From the NCBI GenBank assembly GCA_903858975.1, contig CAIOKW010000307.1:1-6441 (forward strand): a stretch of DNA of 6,441 nucleotides, written 5' to 3'. The DNA is from Oligoflexia bacterium. Its GTDB lineage: Bacteria > Bdellovibrionota > UBA1018 > CAIMNF01. Both the position numbers and the translations under genes were made by a program. The notes below the pieces were generated by a model that was not told where the DNA came from, searched no databases, and saw nothing but the letters and a program-made list of their open reading frames with translations. Shown here in pieces: positions 6,358-6,441 of this stretch. Each line of letters opens with the position of its first letter. Positions within the stretch are counted from its first letter, which is position 1.

Positions 6358-6441
6358 CAATCTATTATCGGCATAAATTAATTAAATCTAAAGTCATAAA
6401 TACATCCCATTGCAATTGCAACTTATTGTATTTACTATAAA
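6358..6441 (-). promoter_or_regulatory. AT-rich leader and probable promoter region of the secreted peptidase gene
   Basis: The 84 bases upstream of the peptidase start are strongly AT-rich compared with the neighbouring genes and contain no coding frame I would support. On the minus strand, TTGCAA (6421-6416) followed after 17 bases by TATGAC (6398-6393) is a weak promoter candidate, and TTTAAT (6386-6381) is an alternative -10 without a good -35. The exact promoter is not resolved. Confidence 0.3.
6410..6421. repeat. Perfect 12-bp palindrome TTGCAATTGCAA, possible operator
   Basis: TTGCAATTGCAA reads identically on both strands and can also be seen as a tandem duplication of TTGCAA. It overlaps the candidate -35 of the peptidase gene, where a dimeric repressor could act. 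It is short and AT-rich, so chance remains possible. Confidence 0.35.

Overview
The window looks like a chromosomal segment of a Gram-negative bacterium with moderate-to-low GC. Several products look like outer-membrane or periplasmic proteins. The mix of secreted peptidases, pseudo-receiver/TPR proteins and overlapping envelope genes would suit a Bdellovibrio-like or other deltaproteobacterial-grade organism, but that placement is an inference from style, not from a marker gene. I found no rRNA, tRNA, CRISPR array, transposase or phage gene.

Layout: Positions 1-1098 read rightward. They hold the C-terminal end of an outer-membrane beta-barrel protein (stop at 150-152), then an overlapping gene for a CPBP-type (Abi/CAAX-protease-like) intramembrane metalloprotease with a signal peptide. 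This unit runs tail-to-tail into a leftward unit, and the two convergent stop codons share the four bases TTAA at 1095-1098.

The leftward unit, read from 4700 down to 1095, is three tightly overlapping genes. The first encodes a cytoplasmic protein with two degenerate receiver-like domains and a C-terminal TPR. The second encodes a fusion of an MprF-type aminoacyl-phosphatidylglycerol synthase catalytic domain (DUF2156 / LPG_synthase_C) with a six-helix rhomboid-type intramembrane serine protease domain. The third encodes a signal-peptide-bearing beta-barrel protein resembling DUF1207. The overlaps (8 and 4 bases) imply co-transcription and translational coupling. I read this as an envelope or lipid-modification module with a built-in regulator, and the synthase-rhomboid fusion is the most unusual element.

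Upstream of the operon, in the same direction, lies a separate gene (6357 to 4816) for a secreted caspase/legumain-like (clan CD) cysteine peptidase. It has a visible His-Gly and Gln-Cys-Tyr-Ser-Gly catalytic pair, eight further cysteines and a long helical C-terminal region. A 115-base gap (4701-4815) separates it from the operon and carries a plausible promoter. The AT-rich leader at 6358-6441 carries a perfect 12-base palindrome that may be an operator.

Three unrelated proteases (CPBP, rhomboid-like, clan CD), all exported or membrane-embedded, sit within 6.4 kb, so the region as a whole is devoted to the cell envelope.
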